From positions 1 to 64,000 of the forward strand of contig NZ_JAUOQE010000025.1 in NCBI RefSeq assembly GCF_030547545.1: a stretch of 64,000 bases of DNA, read 5' to 3'. This document shows positions 54,501 to 62,754 of this stretch, piece after piece; the stretch's first letter is position 1; the number at the start of each line of letters is the position of its first letter. The position numbers and the translations under genes were made by a program. The DNA is from Amphritea sp. 1_MG-2023 (GTDB taxonomy: Bacteria > Pseudomonadota > Gammaproteobacteria > Pseudomonadales > Balneatricaceae). The notes beneath the pieces were generated by a model. The model made no database searches and had not been told where the DNA came from. It was given only the letters and a program-made list of their open reading frames with translations.

Positions 54501-57500
54501 ATCTACATAGTACTATCGAAAAGGGTAAATTCTTTAAATGGTTGAAATCTGATTGGCGTACAGCGCGGAAGAACTTACTGTCAGGTGCTGTTGATTCGAA
54601 TATAAGTTTTCCTTCTCTAGTTACGAGATTGCCAGAGCTTATTTCTTATGCTGAGTCTGTCGAGCTTCTGAATTCAAATAAAGATTACAAGCGCTTACTA
54701 GGGGATCATTTCCAAGGACTGGAAACAAAGGTTGATAATCTATGTACATTGAGAGAGTGGTATTCAAATATTCGTAGTTATTATGGGGTTGGGTTCGGAT
54801 CAAAAGCGAGTCTCGGGTCTGTCCTGATCAATATTTCTGCGGATATTGCTAAAGGAATTCATTCTATGGCAGAGAATGGAATTCAGGATAAAATAGATGC
54901 AACCTTTAAAGATATTGATAAGACTGCTGAGACAATTCCTGATGCTGCTCTCTTTAGAGACAAACTTCACTTGCTTGGAGAGCTTGAGTCTGAGCCTTCA
55001 TTGAAAAAGCTTTCAGTCAAACTCAAAATTTTGCTTGCCCCATGTCAAAATGCACTTACCAAGAAAGATATGGCTTTTGATAATTTTGTGAAAGTTGTGG
55101 AAGCTTTGCAAAATTTATTCGAGATGAAGGCTAAATGGGATTCTTTTGATATTGACGAAAGAGTGCTGGATGGTCGATTAAAGCTACAAATAGGTAGGGT
55201 TGCCTTGTGGGAGGCTCCATATAAGGCTGCTAAGAATACTGTTGCGTTAGCTAAGTATTTTCGAGAAAACGGATGCTCAGAGCATTATCAGGCGGCCTTA
55301 TATCATAAACCAGAGATATCAACGGTTGATGAACTTAGAAGCATTTCTCAGAGATTTCAAAAGTATTTAGCAGATGTAAATATTGCTTACGAATCATTCT
55401 TAAAACTGACAGATTTAGATCTCTCCTCCTGGGAGAAGAACACTGATGGAACTGTGAAAAGCCTTGCTGAACGTAACTCTATGGCTGTTACGAAGGCTCC
55501 GTGGTTGGCAACCTGGGTCGATTTCATTCGTTGCAAAGTGCAATTAAATCAATCTGGTTATTCCTCTTTAATTGAGAATATTGAGACTGCTTTAATTCCT
55601 ATAGAAGAAATCGAAGGTTATTTCTATTTAGGTACATATGACCTATTAGCAAGAGAAATTTTGAAAGAGCATTCAGACCTGTCTCATTTCTCAGGCCAAA
55701 AACAAAGTGCTATCCAACGGCAGTTCTGTGAATATGATGAACGGTTGAAAGGGTTACAAAGAGAGAGAATAGCTTTCTTGTCTTCTAGGAAGAAAGTGCC
55801 TGCTGGTAAGTCGGGAGGTAAAGTATCAAATTACACAGAGCTTTCATTACTGAAGCACGAATGTGGTAAAAAGACTCGACATATACCTATAAGGAAACTG
55901 ATTAAACAGGCCGGCCAAGCACTGATTGCTAATAAGCCTTGTTTTATGATGGGACCAAAGTCAGTAGCACAATATTTACCTCCAGGTGAAATTACCTTTG
56001 ATCTTGTAGTAATAGATGAGGCCTCTCAGGTTAAACCTCAGGATGCCTTGGGGGCTATAGCAAGAGGTAAGCAATTAGTTGTTGTTGGTGACCCAAAACA
56101 GTTACCGCCTACAAGCTTTTTTGATAAGCATGGTGACGAAGAAGATGATGATGAAGTGACTGGGATTCAGCAGTCTGAAAGTGTCCTAGGGGCTGCAGCG
56201 CCACTATTTCCTATGAGAAGGCTGAGATGGCACTATCGTTCACAGCATGAGCAACTTATAGCGTTTTCGAATTATTCTTTTTATGACAGTAATCTGGTGG
56301 TCTTCCCATCGCCGAACCAAGATTCACCTGAGTTTGGTGTTAAGTTTCACAAAGTTAGTAAAGGTCGATTTATAAACAGAAGAAACATTGAAGAGGCTAG
56401 AGCTATTGCAAATAGTGTTGCTGAGCATTTGATTAAAACACCTAATGAGTCATTAGGTGTGGTTGCGATGAATTCTACGCAAAGCGAACAAATTGACCGT
56501 GCTGTTGAAGAGCTAGTTAGGGGGAACAAGACTCTTCAATCGGCATTGGAAGAGAATCAAAGTAAGAATGAGCCGCTATTCATCAAAAATCTCGAGAATG
56601 TTCAGGGTGATGAGCGGGATGTGATCTTTATTTCGTGTACTTATGGGCCTCATGACGCACAAGGTGGTGAGGTTATGCAGCGATTTGGCCCTATTAATAG
56701 TGATGTAGGTTGGAGAAGACTAAATGTCTTGTTTACGCGTTCTAAGAAGAGAATGCATATTTTCTCATCAATGGAAGCTGATGATATCAAGGTAAGTAAC
56801 ACCTCCAGTCGAGGTATTATCGCGTTTAAAAACTTCCTTGGCTTTGCTAAATCAGGACAAATTCATCAACCAGTGCATACAGGTAAAGCGGCCGATAGTG
56901 ATTTTGAAATCTCTGTTGCTGAAGCCCTCTCTCGTTATGGGTATCAATGTGAGCCCCAGGTTGGTGTTGCAGGTTTCTTTATCGACTTGGCTGTTATAGA
57001 TCCAGGCAAGTCAGGGCGATATCTAATGGGCGTTGAATGTGATGGCGCTACATATCACTCAGCTAAATCAGCAAGGGATAGAGATCGGTTGAGGCAGTCA
57101 GTATTAGAGCGTCTTGGTTGGAAAATAAGGCGGATATGGTCAACAGATTGGTTTAAAAATCCTGAAGGTCAAATTCAACCCTTAGTCGCTGAACTCGATA
57201 AGTTGAAGACTCTAGCTAGTTGTGAGTCTGTGGATGAAAGCTTGAATATAAATGAAATTATACTCGAGCAAGATCATGAAGAAGAGGCTGTAGATACGAT
57301 TGAAATAGCTAAAAGATCTCTTGTCGAACAACTCCGAGAGTATGATGAGAAGGTCATTAGAATAGGTCTACCCGATACACAAGCAAACAAAAGGCTGCTT
57401 AGGCCAGCAATGGTTGAGGCGCTTCTTCATGAAAGGCCTTGTGACATTTTAGAGTTTCAAGAAGTAATAGCGCCTTATTTAAGGGCAGACACAGATAGTA

Positions 57501-57559
57501 AAGAAGGCCAATATTTACCCGAAGTCTTAAGAATAATATCAGAGCACAAGAAGTTATGA
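51554..57559 (+). CDS. DUF4011-SF1 helicase-Vsr nuclease protein, Hhe-type phage defence
   Basis: Very large protein of 2001 residues. After an unusual N-terminal region (1-195), DUF4011 starts near ESLRKRLLDLTGKNRLLNF (about 196-214). The SF1 helicase has Walker A EGPPGTGKSQT (about 545-555), Walker B VVIDEASQVKPQDA (about 1486), GDPKQLPPT, WHYRSQH, VQGDERDVIFIS and LNVLFTRSKKRMH, with about 900 mostly helical residues inserted between motifs. A Vsr-like nuclease follows (about 1783-1880) with GFFIDLAV and GVECDGATYHSAKSARDRDRLR. This matches the single-gene Hhe system reported by Gao and colleagues in 2020. I do not see a clear DUF3320 at the C-terminus. GTG start with AAGGA upstream. Confidence 0.85.
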   Translation: MSEYQDQELQSWLDSNDLISLDTWCELAGIQEDDLIKAGFLAYTKKGRYSRLTVEKEGFIETWTHPYSFKRYMAVKKSQAKDFKIHVQQGLSTSNPAFYQPLLSLTTDQLESLYKDSSADKLSLEKVLDELSHRTSKKAKALATEIQDSLNSKGQSFESKEPMRDAVTARETEADDIQEGKSADKVEKANDFSYESLESLRKRLLDLTGKNRLLNFRYSKAGEIRVIDELPDQLHEFLISDRRLNFEPVPEPLKEELIFAGYIEVDEETGEEKLIKPNPTAMEWAKYLGFNTNYELPDLEESKESKHNDTAIQTLLYPFELEARLRTLRSKSVTAIEETGSNYLYLSFGFLEWFESADSDQSRSAPLYLIPVSIEKGRLDQATMRYVYTITYTGEDIVPNLSLQEKLRIDFGLGLPDFEEINSPEGYFTELNEIIRKNQPRWRVKRQCSLALLEFGNLLMYLDLDPNKWPEGPQNITNHNIVSRFFATSSNVDENDGAAAAGSFSDEYLIDRLENVHEHYPLIDDADSSQHSAVVDAIKGKNLVIEGPPGTGKSQTITNIIAAAISQGKTVLFVAEKLAALEVVKRRLDQAQLGDFCLELHSHKTQKRKLLDNISRRLAKQSKFKAPSEIDTEIARYEDLKDKLNSYVQLINSNWKDTGRTIHQILNGAALYRERLDAAPTKVHPTGVDGLSCTRVFHREVLDNIRLYKDVFNQVSEQLGTHGRIDSHPWHGVQNTELQVFDSPEVTSTLDEWTKILKALDKYFETVVAELGIDLSFLTFEDAKSFIDTESNIPSFYSSAHLGCLELLNDKVIIEVQELLDLTEKIQKHYVSLSNYVSDQWLDDLSLISELRNAQKSLELVGVSKKANLEDIAKSTHRIDRLINSLDELKNTIDELSSRLGKEFSSYVTITQDGLNEFAAFIVHVVKLPPALLKYRNECFDDDELDIELPILKEEVDRLTQQKGELAKTYSLTSLPPVQELKDLHSTIEKGKFFKWLKSDWRTARKNLLSGAVDSNISFPSLVTRLPELISYAESVELLNSNKDYKRLLGDHFQGLETKVDNLCTLREWYSNIRSYYGVGFGSKASLGSVLINISADIAKGIHSMAENGIQDKIDATFKDIDKTAETIPDAALFRDKLHLLGELESEPSLKKLSVKLKILLAPCQNALTKKDMAFDNFVKVVEALQNLFEMKAKWDSFDIDERVLDGRLKLQIGRVALWEAPYKAAKNTVALAKYFRENGCSEHYQAALYHKPEISTVDELRSISQRFQKYLADVNIAYESFLKLTDLDLSSWEKNTDGTVKSLAERNSMAVTKAPWLATWVDFIRCKVQLNQSGYSSLIENIETALIPIEEIEGYFYLGTYDLLAREILKEHSDLSHFSGQKQSAIQRQFCEYDERLKGLQRERIAFLSSRKKVPAGKSGGKVSNYTELSLLKHECGKKTRHIPIRKLIKQAGQALIANKPCFMMGPKSVAQYLPPGEITFDLVVIDEASQVKPQDALGAIARGKQLVVVGDPKQLPPTSFFDKHGDEEDDDEVTGIQQSESVLGAAAPLFPMRRLRWHYRSQHEQLIAFSNYSFYDSNLVVFPSPNQDSPEFGVKFHKVSKGRFINRRNIEEARAIANSVAEHLIKTPNESLGVVAMNSTQSEQIDRAVEELVRGNKTLQSALEENQSKNEPLFIKNLENVQGDERDVIFISCTYGPHDAQGGEVMQRFGPINSDVGWRRLNVLFTRSKKRMHIFSSMEADDIKVSNTSSRGIIAFKNFLGFAKSGQIHQPVHTGKAADSDFEISVAEALSRYGYQCEPQVGVAGFFIDLAVIDPGKSGRYLMGVECDGATYHSAKSARDRDRLRQSVLERLGWKIRRIWSTDWFKNPEGQIQPLVAELDKLKTLASCESVDESLNINEIILEQDHEEEAVDTIEIAKRSLVEQLREYDEKVIRIGLPDTQANKRLLRPAMVEALLHERPCDILEFQEVIAPYLRADTDSKEGQYLPEVLRIISEHKKL

Positions 57560-57679
57560 TCACACATTCTTTAGCGAAGAGGATCAAATTTTTACTCAAA
57601 TTAAGCATTTCAACCTTGCAGTGAACCTCAGATGAGTATGTACTGAAATGACTGGCTTATGGTTTCAGGGATAGATGAA

Positions 57680-58237
57680 ATGTTAAGAAAGCTCCTTTCT
57701 TTGTTATTAATCCTCGTAACACTTGCTGGGTGTGCAGCATACGAATACGGGTATAGCTCACCTGACTATGAAGGAAAGCTGGTAAGCTTGGAGAGTGATT
57801 GGGGACAAAAACGACTAAATCAGATCGTAAACTTTGATAACTCTGCGATGAGTTTAATTGCATTAGGGTATAGCCCCACATATTTATATGAAGTCACGGA
57901 TGATGACTATTATTTTATCGGTGCCCTAGGTTCTTATCACCTGAAAAGAGAGTTTATGGAAACAGACTCTACAGTTACTAAGATAACTGTTATACCAAGC
58001 TTTATTCAATATCAAATGGATAAATTTGGTATACAGTTATCTCTACCCAAGAAACAAATGGCCCCTGAATCAGGAGCATCAGAAATCGCTGAGGACCACG
58101 TTTCTGCGGAGGTTTCAGATAGTTTAAAGGTTTCTGTTGTAGCAAAAAAGAGTCACAGACAGCGCATCGGGCAAGTGCAAGTAAACCTCAAAATACAAGC
58201 ACAAAACTTCGTGCAGGAGACAGTGAAACTAACCTAG
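57680..58237 (+). CDS. Lipoprotein of unknown function, zero-frame product before a slippery site
   Basis: Lipoprotein with a signal peptide and lipobox LAGC (Cys about 18, from ATG 57680). The mature part (about 19-135) is not recognised. In the zero frame it ends at 58237 (about 185 residues). Near residue 155 the message contains A AAA AAG in the correct phase. A -1 slip there joins this part to the trypsin-like protease frame. Residues after the slip site in the zero frame (HRQRIGQVQVNLKIQ) look unrelated to the rest, which suggests that the fused product is the real or ancestral protein. Confidence 0.65.
   Translation: MLRKLLSLLLILVTLAGCAAYEYGYSSPDYEGKLVSLESDWGQKRLNQIVNFDNSAMSLIALGYSPTYLYEVTDDDYYFIGALGSYHLKREFMETDSTVTKITVIPSFIQYQMDKFGIQLSLPKKQMAPESGASEIAEDHVSAEVSDSLKVSVVAKKSHRQRIGQVQVNLKIQAQNFVQETVKLT
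58144..58150 (+). other. Slippery heptamer A AAA AAG, possible programmed -1 frameshift
   Basis: In the lipoprotein frame the codons are GCA AAA AAG AGT, so the heptamer has the X XXY YYZ phase used by E. coli dnaX. A -1 slip continues as GAG TCA CAG in the frame of the protease, open from 58123 to 59067. AAAGG lies at 58126-58130, 13 bases upstream. I see only a weak stem downstream. A simple frameshift mutation is the alternative. Confidence 0.5.
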
Positions 58238-58371
58238 AAAATCAGGTAGTTTCTGTCAAAGTTAAACCGGCCTCCCCAAATAAGGACGCTGAAAGAGTTA
58301 CAGTAGCAGCTGATAGTGAGAATGTTGTTGGTGTTCAAAAATCGTCTAGCAGAAATGATGACTCGCCAATT

Positions 58372-59067
58372 ATGTCTGCTGAGCGAGAACGCATGCAGCC
58401 GGTAGCAACAAGACTGAAGGCAGAAGAAAAGCCCGAAGTTAGCCAGGCTAAGCCCGAACCACTGATAAAGAAAGAAGGTTTACCAAGAGTTTTATCTGCT
58501 GTTGAGTTGTTTGAGCAAAACAGCCCTACTGTCCATATGGTATATGCTGTGACCTTTGACCAAGCTGGTGAAGCTAAAAAAGCATCATCAGGATCCGGGG
58601 TGATGATTACGCCAAATTATATGGTAACTAATTACCATGTAATTGACGGCCATAATTTTATTGCCACCAGAGATCAACGAGATCCTGAGGATATCATTGA
58701 ATGGGACGTTATTCGGCAGAGCAAAGAGAAAGACTTGGCTATTCTTCGCAGCCCTAAGGAATATCCCTATATAAAAAAATTCATACGAGTTAATAAGGTC
58801 AAAGTTGGTCAAAAGGTCTATGCAATAGGTTCCCCTGAAGGGCTTGAGAATACTTTATCCGAAGGAATTGTCTCGGGTAAAAGGAAAGTCGATACGAGTT
58901 GGTTTATCCAAACAACTGTAGATATGACACACGGTTCTTCAGGTGGCGCTCTGTTTAGTGACACAGGAGCTTTGATCGGTATAACTACTAAAGGTAAGGA
59001 AGGTGGAGGGAATCTGAATTTTGCCATTCCAATGGATAGCGTTGAGAGCTTGATTCGGAATAAATAA
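58372..59067 (+). CDS. Trypsin-like serine protease (S1C, DegP-like) domain
   Basis: Serine protease domain with the full triad in a 231-residue reading from ATG 58372: H89 (TNYHVI), D121 (KEKDLAIL) and S190 (THGSSGGALF). There is no PDZ domain and no signal peptide of its own, yet the family usually acts in the periplasm. The frame stays open upstream to 58123 through a linker rich in Ser, Lys and Ala, with no obvious ribosome site at 58372. Fusion by -1 frameshifting to the lipoprotein would give a protein of about 462 residues anchored to a membrane. Confidence 0.75.
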   Translation: MSAERERMQPVATRLKAEEKPEVSQAKPEPLIKKEGLPRVLSAVELFEQNSPTVHMVYAVTFDQAGEAKKASSGSGVMITPNYMVTNYHVIDGHNFIATRDQRDPEDIIEWDVIRQSKEKDLAILRSPKEYPYIKKFIRVNKVKVGQKVYAIGSPEGLENTLSEGIVSGKRKVDTSWFIQTTVDMTHGSSGGALFSDTGALIGITTKGKEGGGNLNFAIPMDSVESLIRNK

Positions 59068-59474
59068 GTTTGGTTAGAACTGTTGGATACTTACATCGTG
59101 GTGCTCTTTTGACGAAATAAGATCTATTCAAAACGTTTAGAATGTTCATGAATGAAACAAAGTATTGCGGTTTTGACAAGATTCATCTATGTCGGTTTTG
59201 TACCAGAGCCTGAATCATGTGGTTAAACTTTTTGAGAGGTTCTCGAAACCTATCAAGCGGCAGTATTCGTTGCTTTGCAAAGCTGATGATCGCTTACGAT
59301 GCAACAAGCTAGTTATAGTTTTACAATCATGAACGACCATATAAAACCAACGGTGGTAAACCACCGTTGATGGTCGCTTAACTTCTACTTTGAGCACCGA
59401 CTAAAAAGAGGGAGATTACCCGTCAGGCGCGCGCCACTTTCGAAAGCATCAATTAGAATAGCTGATACCTAAAC
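59068..59474. other. Intergenic region with a strong nested hairpin
   Basis: Between convergent protease and EamA genes. At 59349-59370 a perfect 9-bp stem CAACGGTGG / CCACCGTTG closes a TAAA loop, and GACCAT / ATGGTC arms (59336-59341, 59371-59376) flank it. No T-run follows on the plus strand, so it is not a classical terminator. Nothing else is recognised. Confidence 0.5.
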
Positions 59475-60362
59475 TCACCTTTTCCGCCGCAGTCTGTCAA
59501 TCGCAATGGCATACAAACCGCTGGCAACGACCAGAGAAGCACCAGCTATGGTCCAAAAATCCGGAAATTCTTCAAAAATCACAATACCAACGATCGTTGC
59601 AAATACCAGTAAGCTATAATTGAACGGTTGCAGCACTGACGCAGGGGCGTAGTGCAACGCTTTGATTAACAGCACGTGACCGGCGATACCAGTGACAGAT
59701 AACACCCCCATTAACACCCATTCATCCATTGTTGGTTCCCGCCATGCTGGAATACCAAATAGGGTTGCAGCTATACAACCAATAACCGCCAGATACACCA
59801 TATTAGTATTGAAACCATCCTGATGACTTACAAAACGAGTCACAATGTTATACAACGCGAAGGTCAGCGCAGCAGTCAAGACAATCAATGCCTCAGGTTT
59901 AAAGACCCCCATCCCAGGCCGAAGGATAATCAGCGTTCCAATAAAACCGGCTAATACAGCCAAACCACGACGTAACCCCACATGTTCTCCAAGCAAAGGG
60001 CCTGCAAGCGCAATGGCAATAAGAGGAAATGCAGCGAATAGTGAGTGAGCCTCAGCTAGTCCCAAATAACGTAACGCCAGTGTAAAAATAGCAATTTCCG
60101 CCACCGCCATAATTGAGCGTAATGGCTGTAACCAGCCATGCTGGGTGCGCAAGGCGGAGGTAATGCCACCATTAAAATGAACGTAAAGAATAGCGAAAGC
60201 AGCAAAGACCCAATAACGGACCATAACAAATTGTACAACAGCCATATCCTGTACCAGCACCTTAGTGATGGCATCCTGAGCAGCTAGCACCATCATTGAT
60301 AACAGACACAACACAACGCCTTTACGTGTGCTTTCACTACGAACCAAGCCAAGTTGCATCAT
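59475..60362 (-). CDS. EamA/DMT family transporter
   Basis: Inner-membrane protein of 295 residues with ten hydrophobic segments in two EamA repeats. The first repeat includes RYLGLAEAHSLFAAFPLIAIALAGPLLGEHV, and the second ends in VGIVIFEEFPDFWTIAGASLVVASGLYAI. Family members export amino acids or other metabolites. It is divergent from a GcvA-like LysR regulator, which probably controls it. Confidence 0.88.
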   Translation of the reverse strand: MMQLGLVRSESTRKGVVLCLLSMMVLAAQDAITKVLVQDMAVVQFVMVRYWVFAAFAILYVHFNGGITSALRTQHGWLQPLRSIMAVAEIAIFTLALRYLGLAEAHSLFAAFPLIAIALAGPLLGEHVGLRRGLAVLAGFIGTLIILRPGMGVFKPEALIVLTAALTFALYNIVTRFVSHQDGFNTNMVYLAVIGCIAATLFGIPAWREPTMDEWVLMGVLSVTGIAGHVLLIKALHYAPASVLQPFNYSLLVFATIVGIVIFEEFPDFWTIAGASLVVASGLYAIAIDRLRRKR

Positions 60363-60370
60363 ATTCTCAA

Positions 60371-60399
60371 TCTACCTCAGATAATAAAAATCAGGTAGA
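60371..60399. promoter_or_regulatory. Candidate LysR operator between eamA-type and lysR genes
   Basis: Inverted arms TCTACCT (60371-60377) and AGGTAGA (60393-60399) in the 104-bp divergent promoter region, a spacing compatible with a LysR-type site. Confidence 0.35.
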
Positions 60400-60466
60400 A
60401 GATGCTAACAAGTAATTTTTCTGCTACAAAGTTATTAATACTCCACTTTTTATATAGATTTTCTAA

Positions 60467-61405
60467 ATGATTAAGATCGGTCGTCGCCAGTTACCCCTTA
60501 ATGCTCTGCGAGCTTTTGAAGCAGCCGCCCATCATTGCCACCTTGGTAAAGCTTCAGAACAATTGGGAGTAACCCAGGGAGCTGTCAGTCAGCAGGTTCG
60601 CAGTTTAGAGGCATTACTGGGACAACAGCTGTTTGAACGCAAACATAAACGCTTATACCTCAATTCGGTAGGTAAGCGATTATTAAATGCTGTAACGGAA
60701 GGTCTAGATACCATCACTAAGGGAATTGTTCAGCTGGACAGTGACAGTCAGAGTATGGCTGGAGAGCTGATCCTGTGCTCAACACCCTCTATCACCAACA
60801 ACATGCTGATCACTGTAATGGGCCGTTTTAACCGCATCTACCCAGAGGTGACGCTGAAGCTACTTCAGATACCGCCCAATACCCCAGTGCTGCCCGATGA
60901 GTATGATATTTGCGTCTGTTTTGGTTTACCAGACGATACAACTAATATGGAAACTCGGAAACTGATAACCACCCGATTCTATCCAATTGTCTCACCAACG
61001 CTGATGCTTAACCGAGCTCAGATTGAAAATGAAGCTGAGCTTTTGAATTTTCCGCTGTTACATGACCGATCCCGAGGTTGGCTGAACTGGTTCAATCAAT
61101 TTGCTAATGGCCAGACCAAAGGCCATGAAGGCAATATTTTTTACAGCGACAATTACCAAGCGCTGATGGCAGCGAGATTGGGACAGGGGGTAGCTTTAGC
61201 GGAATATTATGAAGTGGCTGCTGACCTTACGTCTGGACAGTTAGTTCTCTTGAATAGCAAGGGAATTGAGTTGGGTATTGATACCTACCTAGTACTGCCT
61301 AGAAAAGATCGCCAGACCCTCCGCAGCCTGATATTTACCGAATTTATCGAACAATATCTAACAGAGCTTGCCGGTTTTTTCGACCCTGAACATAGAATTG
61401 TGTAA
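60467..61405 (+). CDS. LysR family regulator, GcvA-like, with IS-derived C-terminal end
   Basis: LysR-type regulator of 312 residues. The start LPLNALRAFEAAAHHCHLGKASEQLGVTQGAVSQQVRSLEALLG is typical of the GcvA subgroup. The effector domain runs to about 300. The last codons (DPEHRIV, stop) fall inside the left end of the IS256 element, which begins near 61382, so the natural end has been replaced by IS sequence. Loss is small and activity may remain. Confidence 0.87.
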   Translation: MIKIGRRQLPLNALRAFEAAAHHCHLGKASEQLGVTQGAVSQQVRSLEALLGQQLFERKHKRLYLNSVGKRLLNAVTEGLDTITKGIVQLDSDSQSMAGELILCSTPSITNNMLITVMGRFNRIYPEVTLKLLQIPPNTPVLPDEYDICVCFGLPDDTTNMETRKLITTRFYPIVSPTLMLNRAQIENEAELLNFPLLHDRSRGWLNWFNQFANGQTKGHEGNIFYSDNYQALMAARLGQGVALAEYYEVAADLTSGQLVLLNSKGIELGIDTYLVLPRKDRQTLRSLIFTEFIEQYLTELAGFFDPEHRIV

Positions 61406-62687
61406 TTGCCTACCTTAAAGCCAGTAATGGCTAAGGATAGGCAGCATGGATAAAAAACAACTTGAAGCCTTCGCACGCGAAGCAGCTAAAAGCATTAAAA
61501 CCGAAAGTGATCTTAATGACTTCCGGCAGATGCTAACCAAAATCACCGCTGAAACGGCCCTTAATGCCGAATTGGATGAACATCTGGATTACGACAGGTA
61601 TGTTAAAAGTTCCTCTGATAACAGCCGAAATGGCTATTCCAGCAAAACCTTACGTACCGAAGATGGGTCGATTGAGATTGATGCTCCACGGGATCGAGAT
61701 GGCAGCTTTGAACCGAAGTTAGTTAAAAAGCAGCAGACTCGCTTCACGTCAATGGACGATAAGATTCTGAGCCTGTACGCCAAAGGCATGACGACCCGTG
61801 AAATCGTCGCTACCTTCAAAGAAATGTACGATGCTGATGTCTCTGCCAGTCTCATATCAAAGGTCACAAACGCAGTTTGTGAACAGGTGATTGAATGGCA
61901 GTCACGGCCATTGGATCAGGTATACCCCATTATTTATCTTGACTGTATCGTTGTTAAAATTCGCCAGGACAAACAGGTCATCAACAAGGTTATTTACCTA
62001 GCTGTGGGGGTTAATCTGGAGGGCCATAAGGAATTGCTGGGCCTGTGGATTTCTGAAAATGAGGGTGCCAAGTTCTGGCTGAATGTACTCACGGAGCTTC
62101 AGAACCGAGGCGTCAAAGATATACTAATCGCCTGTGTCGGCGGCCTGAAGAGGTTTCCCGATGCAATCAATACGGTCTTTCCTAAAACACAGGTTCAGCT
62201 CTGTATCGTTCATATGGTTCGCAACTCGGTTAAGTACGTCCCATGGAAAGATTATAAAGCCGTTACCGCCGATCTCAAACAAATCTATCAATCTGTCACG
62301 GAAGAGGAGGCCCTGCTGGCACTGGAGCAATTCGCTGATCGCTGGGACGACAAATACCCCCAGATTAGCCGCTCTTGGCGTGCACACTGGGAAAATCTGA
62401 ACACCTTGTGCGATTTCCCTCAGGACATACGCAAAGCGATCTATACGACCAACGCGATCGAGTCTCTCAACAGCGTTATCCGTAAGGCGATCAAGAAGAG
62501 GAAGCTGTTTCCGACGGATGACTCCGCACGAAAGGTGATTTATCTGGCGATTCTGGATGCTTCCAAAAAATGGACGATGCCCATCAGAAACTGGAAGCCC
62601 GCACTGAATCGATTTATGATTGAATTTGAAGACCATTTAACTGATTACATTTAAACTTGGCAGTTACACAGAATTATTTACAGGGTC
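61382..62687 (+). mobile_element. IS256-family insertion sequence, about 1.3 kb
   Basis: The left end (GACCCTGAACATAGAATT from 61382) and the right end, read inverted from 62687 (GACCCTGTAAATAATTCTG), form imperfect terminal repeats. One transposase gene lies inside. I see no matching 8-9 bp target duplication at the two flanks, so the element may have recombined or its flank has decayed. Confidence 0.8.
61446..62654 (+). CDS. IS256-family transposase, probably catalytically dead
   Basis: Mutator-type transposase of 402 residues, full length. The DDE residues expected by alignment with IS256 are D166 (IIYLDCIVVKIR), a second Asp in ACVDGLKGFPDAI, and E339 (TTNAIESLN). Here the second motif reads ACVGGLKRFPDAI: residue 232 is Gly (codon GGC at 62139-62141) and the next conserved Gly is Arg235. 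A GAC to GGC change explains the loss. Unless complemented by another copy, the element should not move. Confidence 0.9.
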   Translation: MDKKQLEAFAREAAKSIKTESDLNDFRQMLTKITAETALNAELDEHLDYDRYVKSSSDNSRNGYSSKTLRTEDGSIEIDAPRDRDGSFEPKLVKKQQTRFTSMDDKILSLYAKGMTTREIVATFKEMYDADVSASLISKVTNAVCEQVIEWQSRPLDQVYPIIYLDCIVVKIRQDKQVINKVIYLAVGVNLEGHKELLGLWISENEGAKFWLNVLTELQNRGVKDILIACVGGLKRFPDAINTVFPKTQVQLCIVHMVRNSVKYVPWKDYKAVTADLKQIYQSVTEEEALLALEQFADRWDDKYPQISRSWRAHWENLNTLCDFPQDIRKAIYTTNAIESLNSVIRKAIKKRKLFPTDDSARKVIYLAILDASKKWTMPIRNWKPALNRFMIEFEDHLTDYI

Positions 62688-62754
62688 GTACCTAGGGTTG
62701 GGGGCGTCAATCCCATTTCCCTAGTAAAAACACAATTAAATTTGAAAATAGCGT

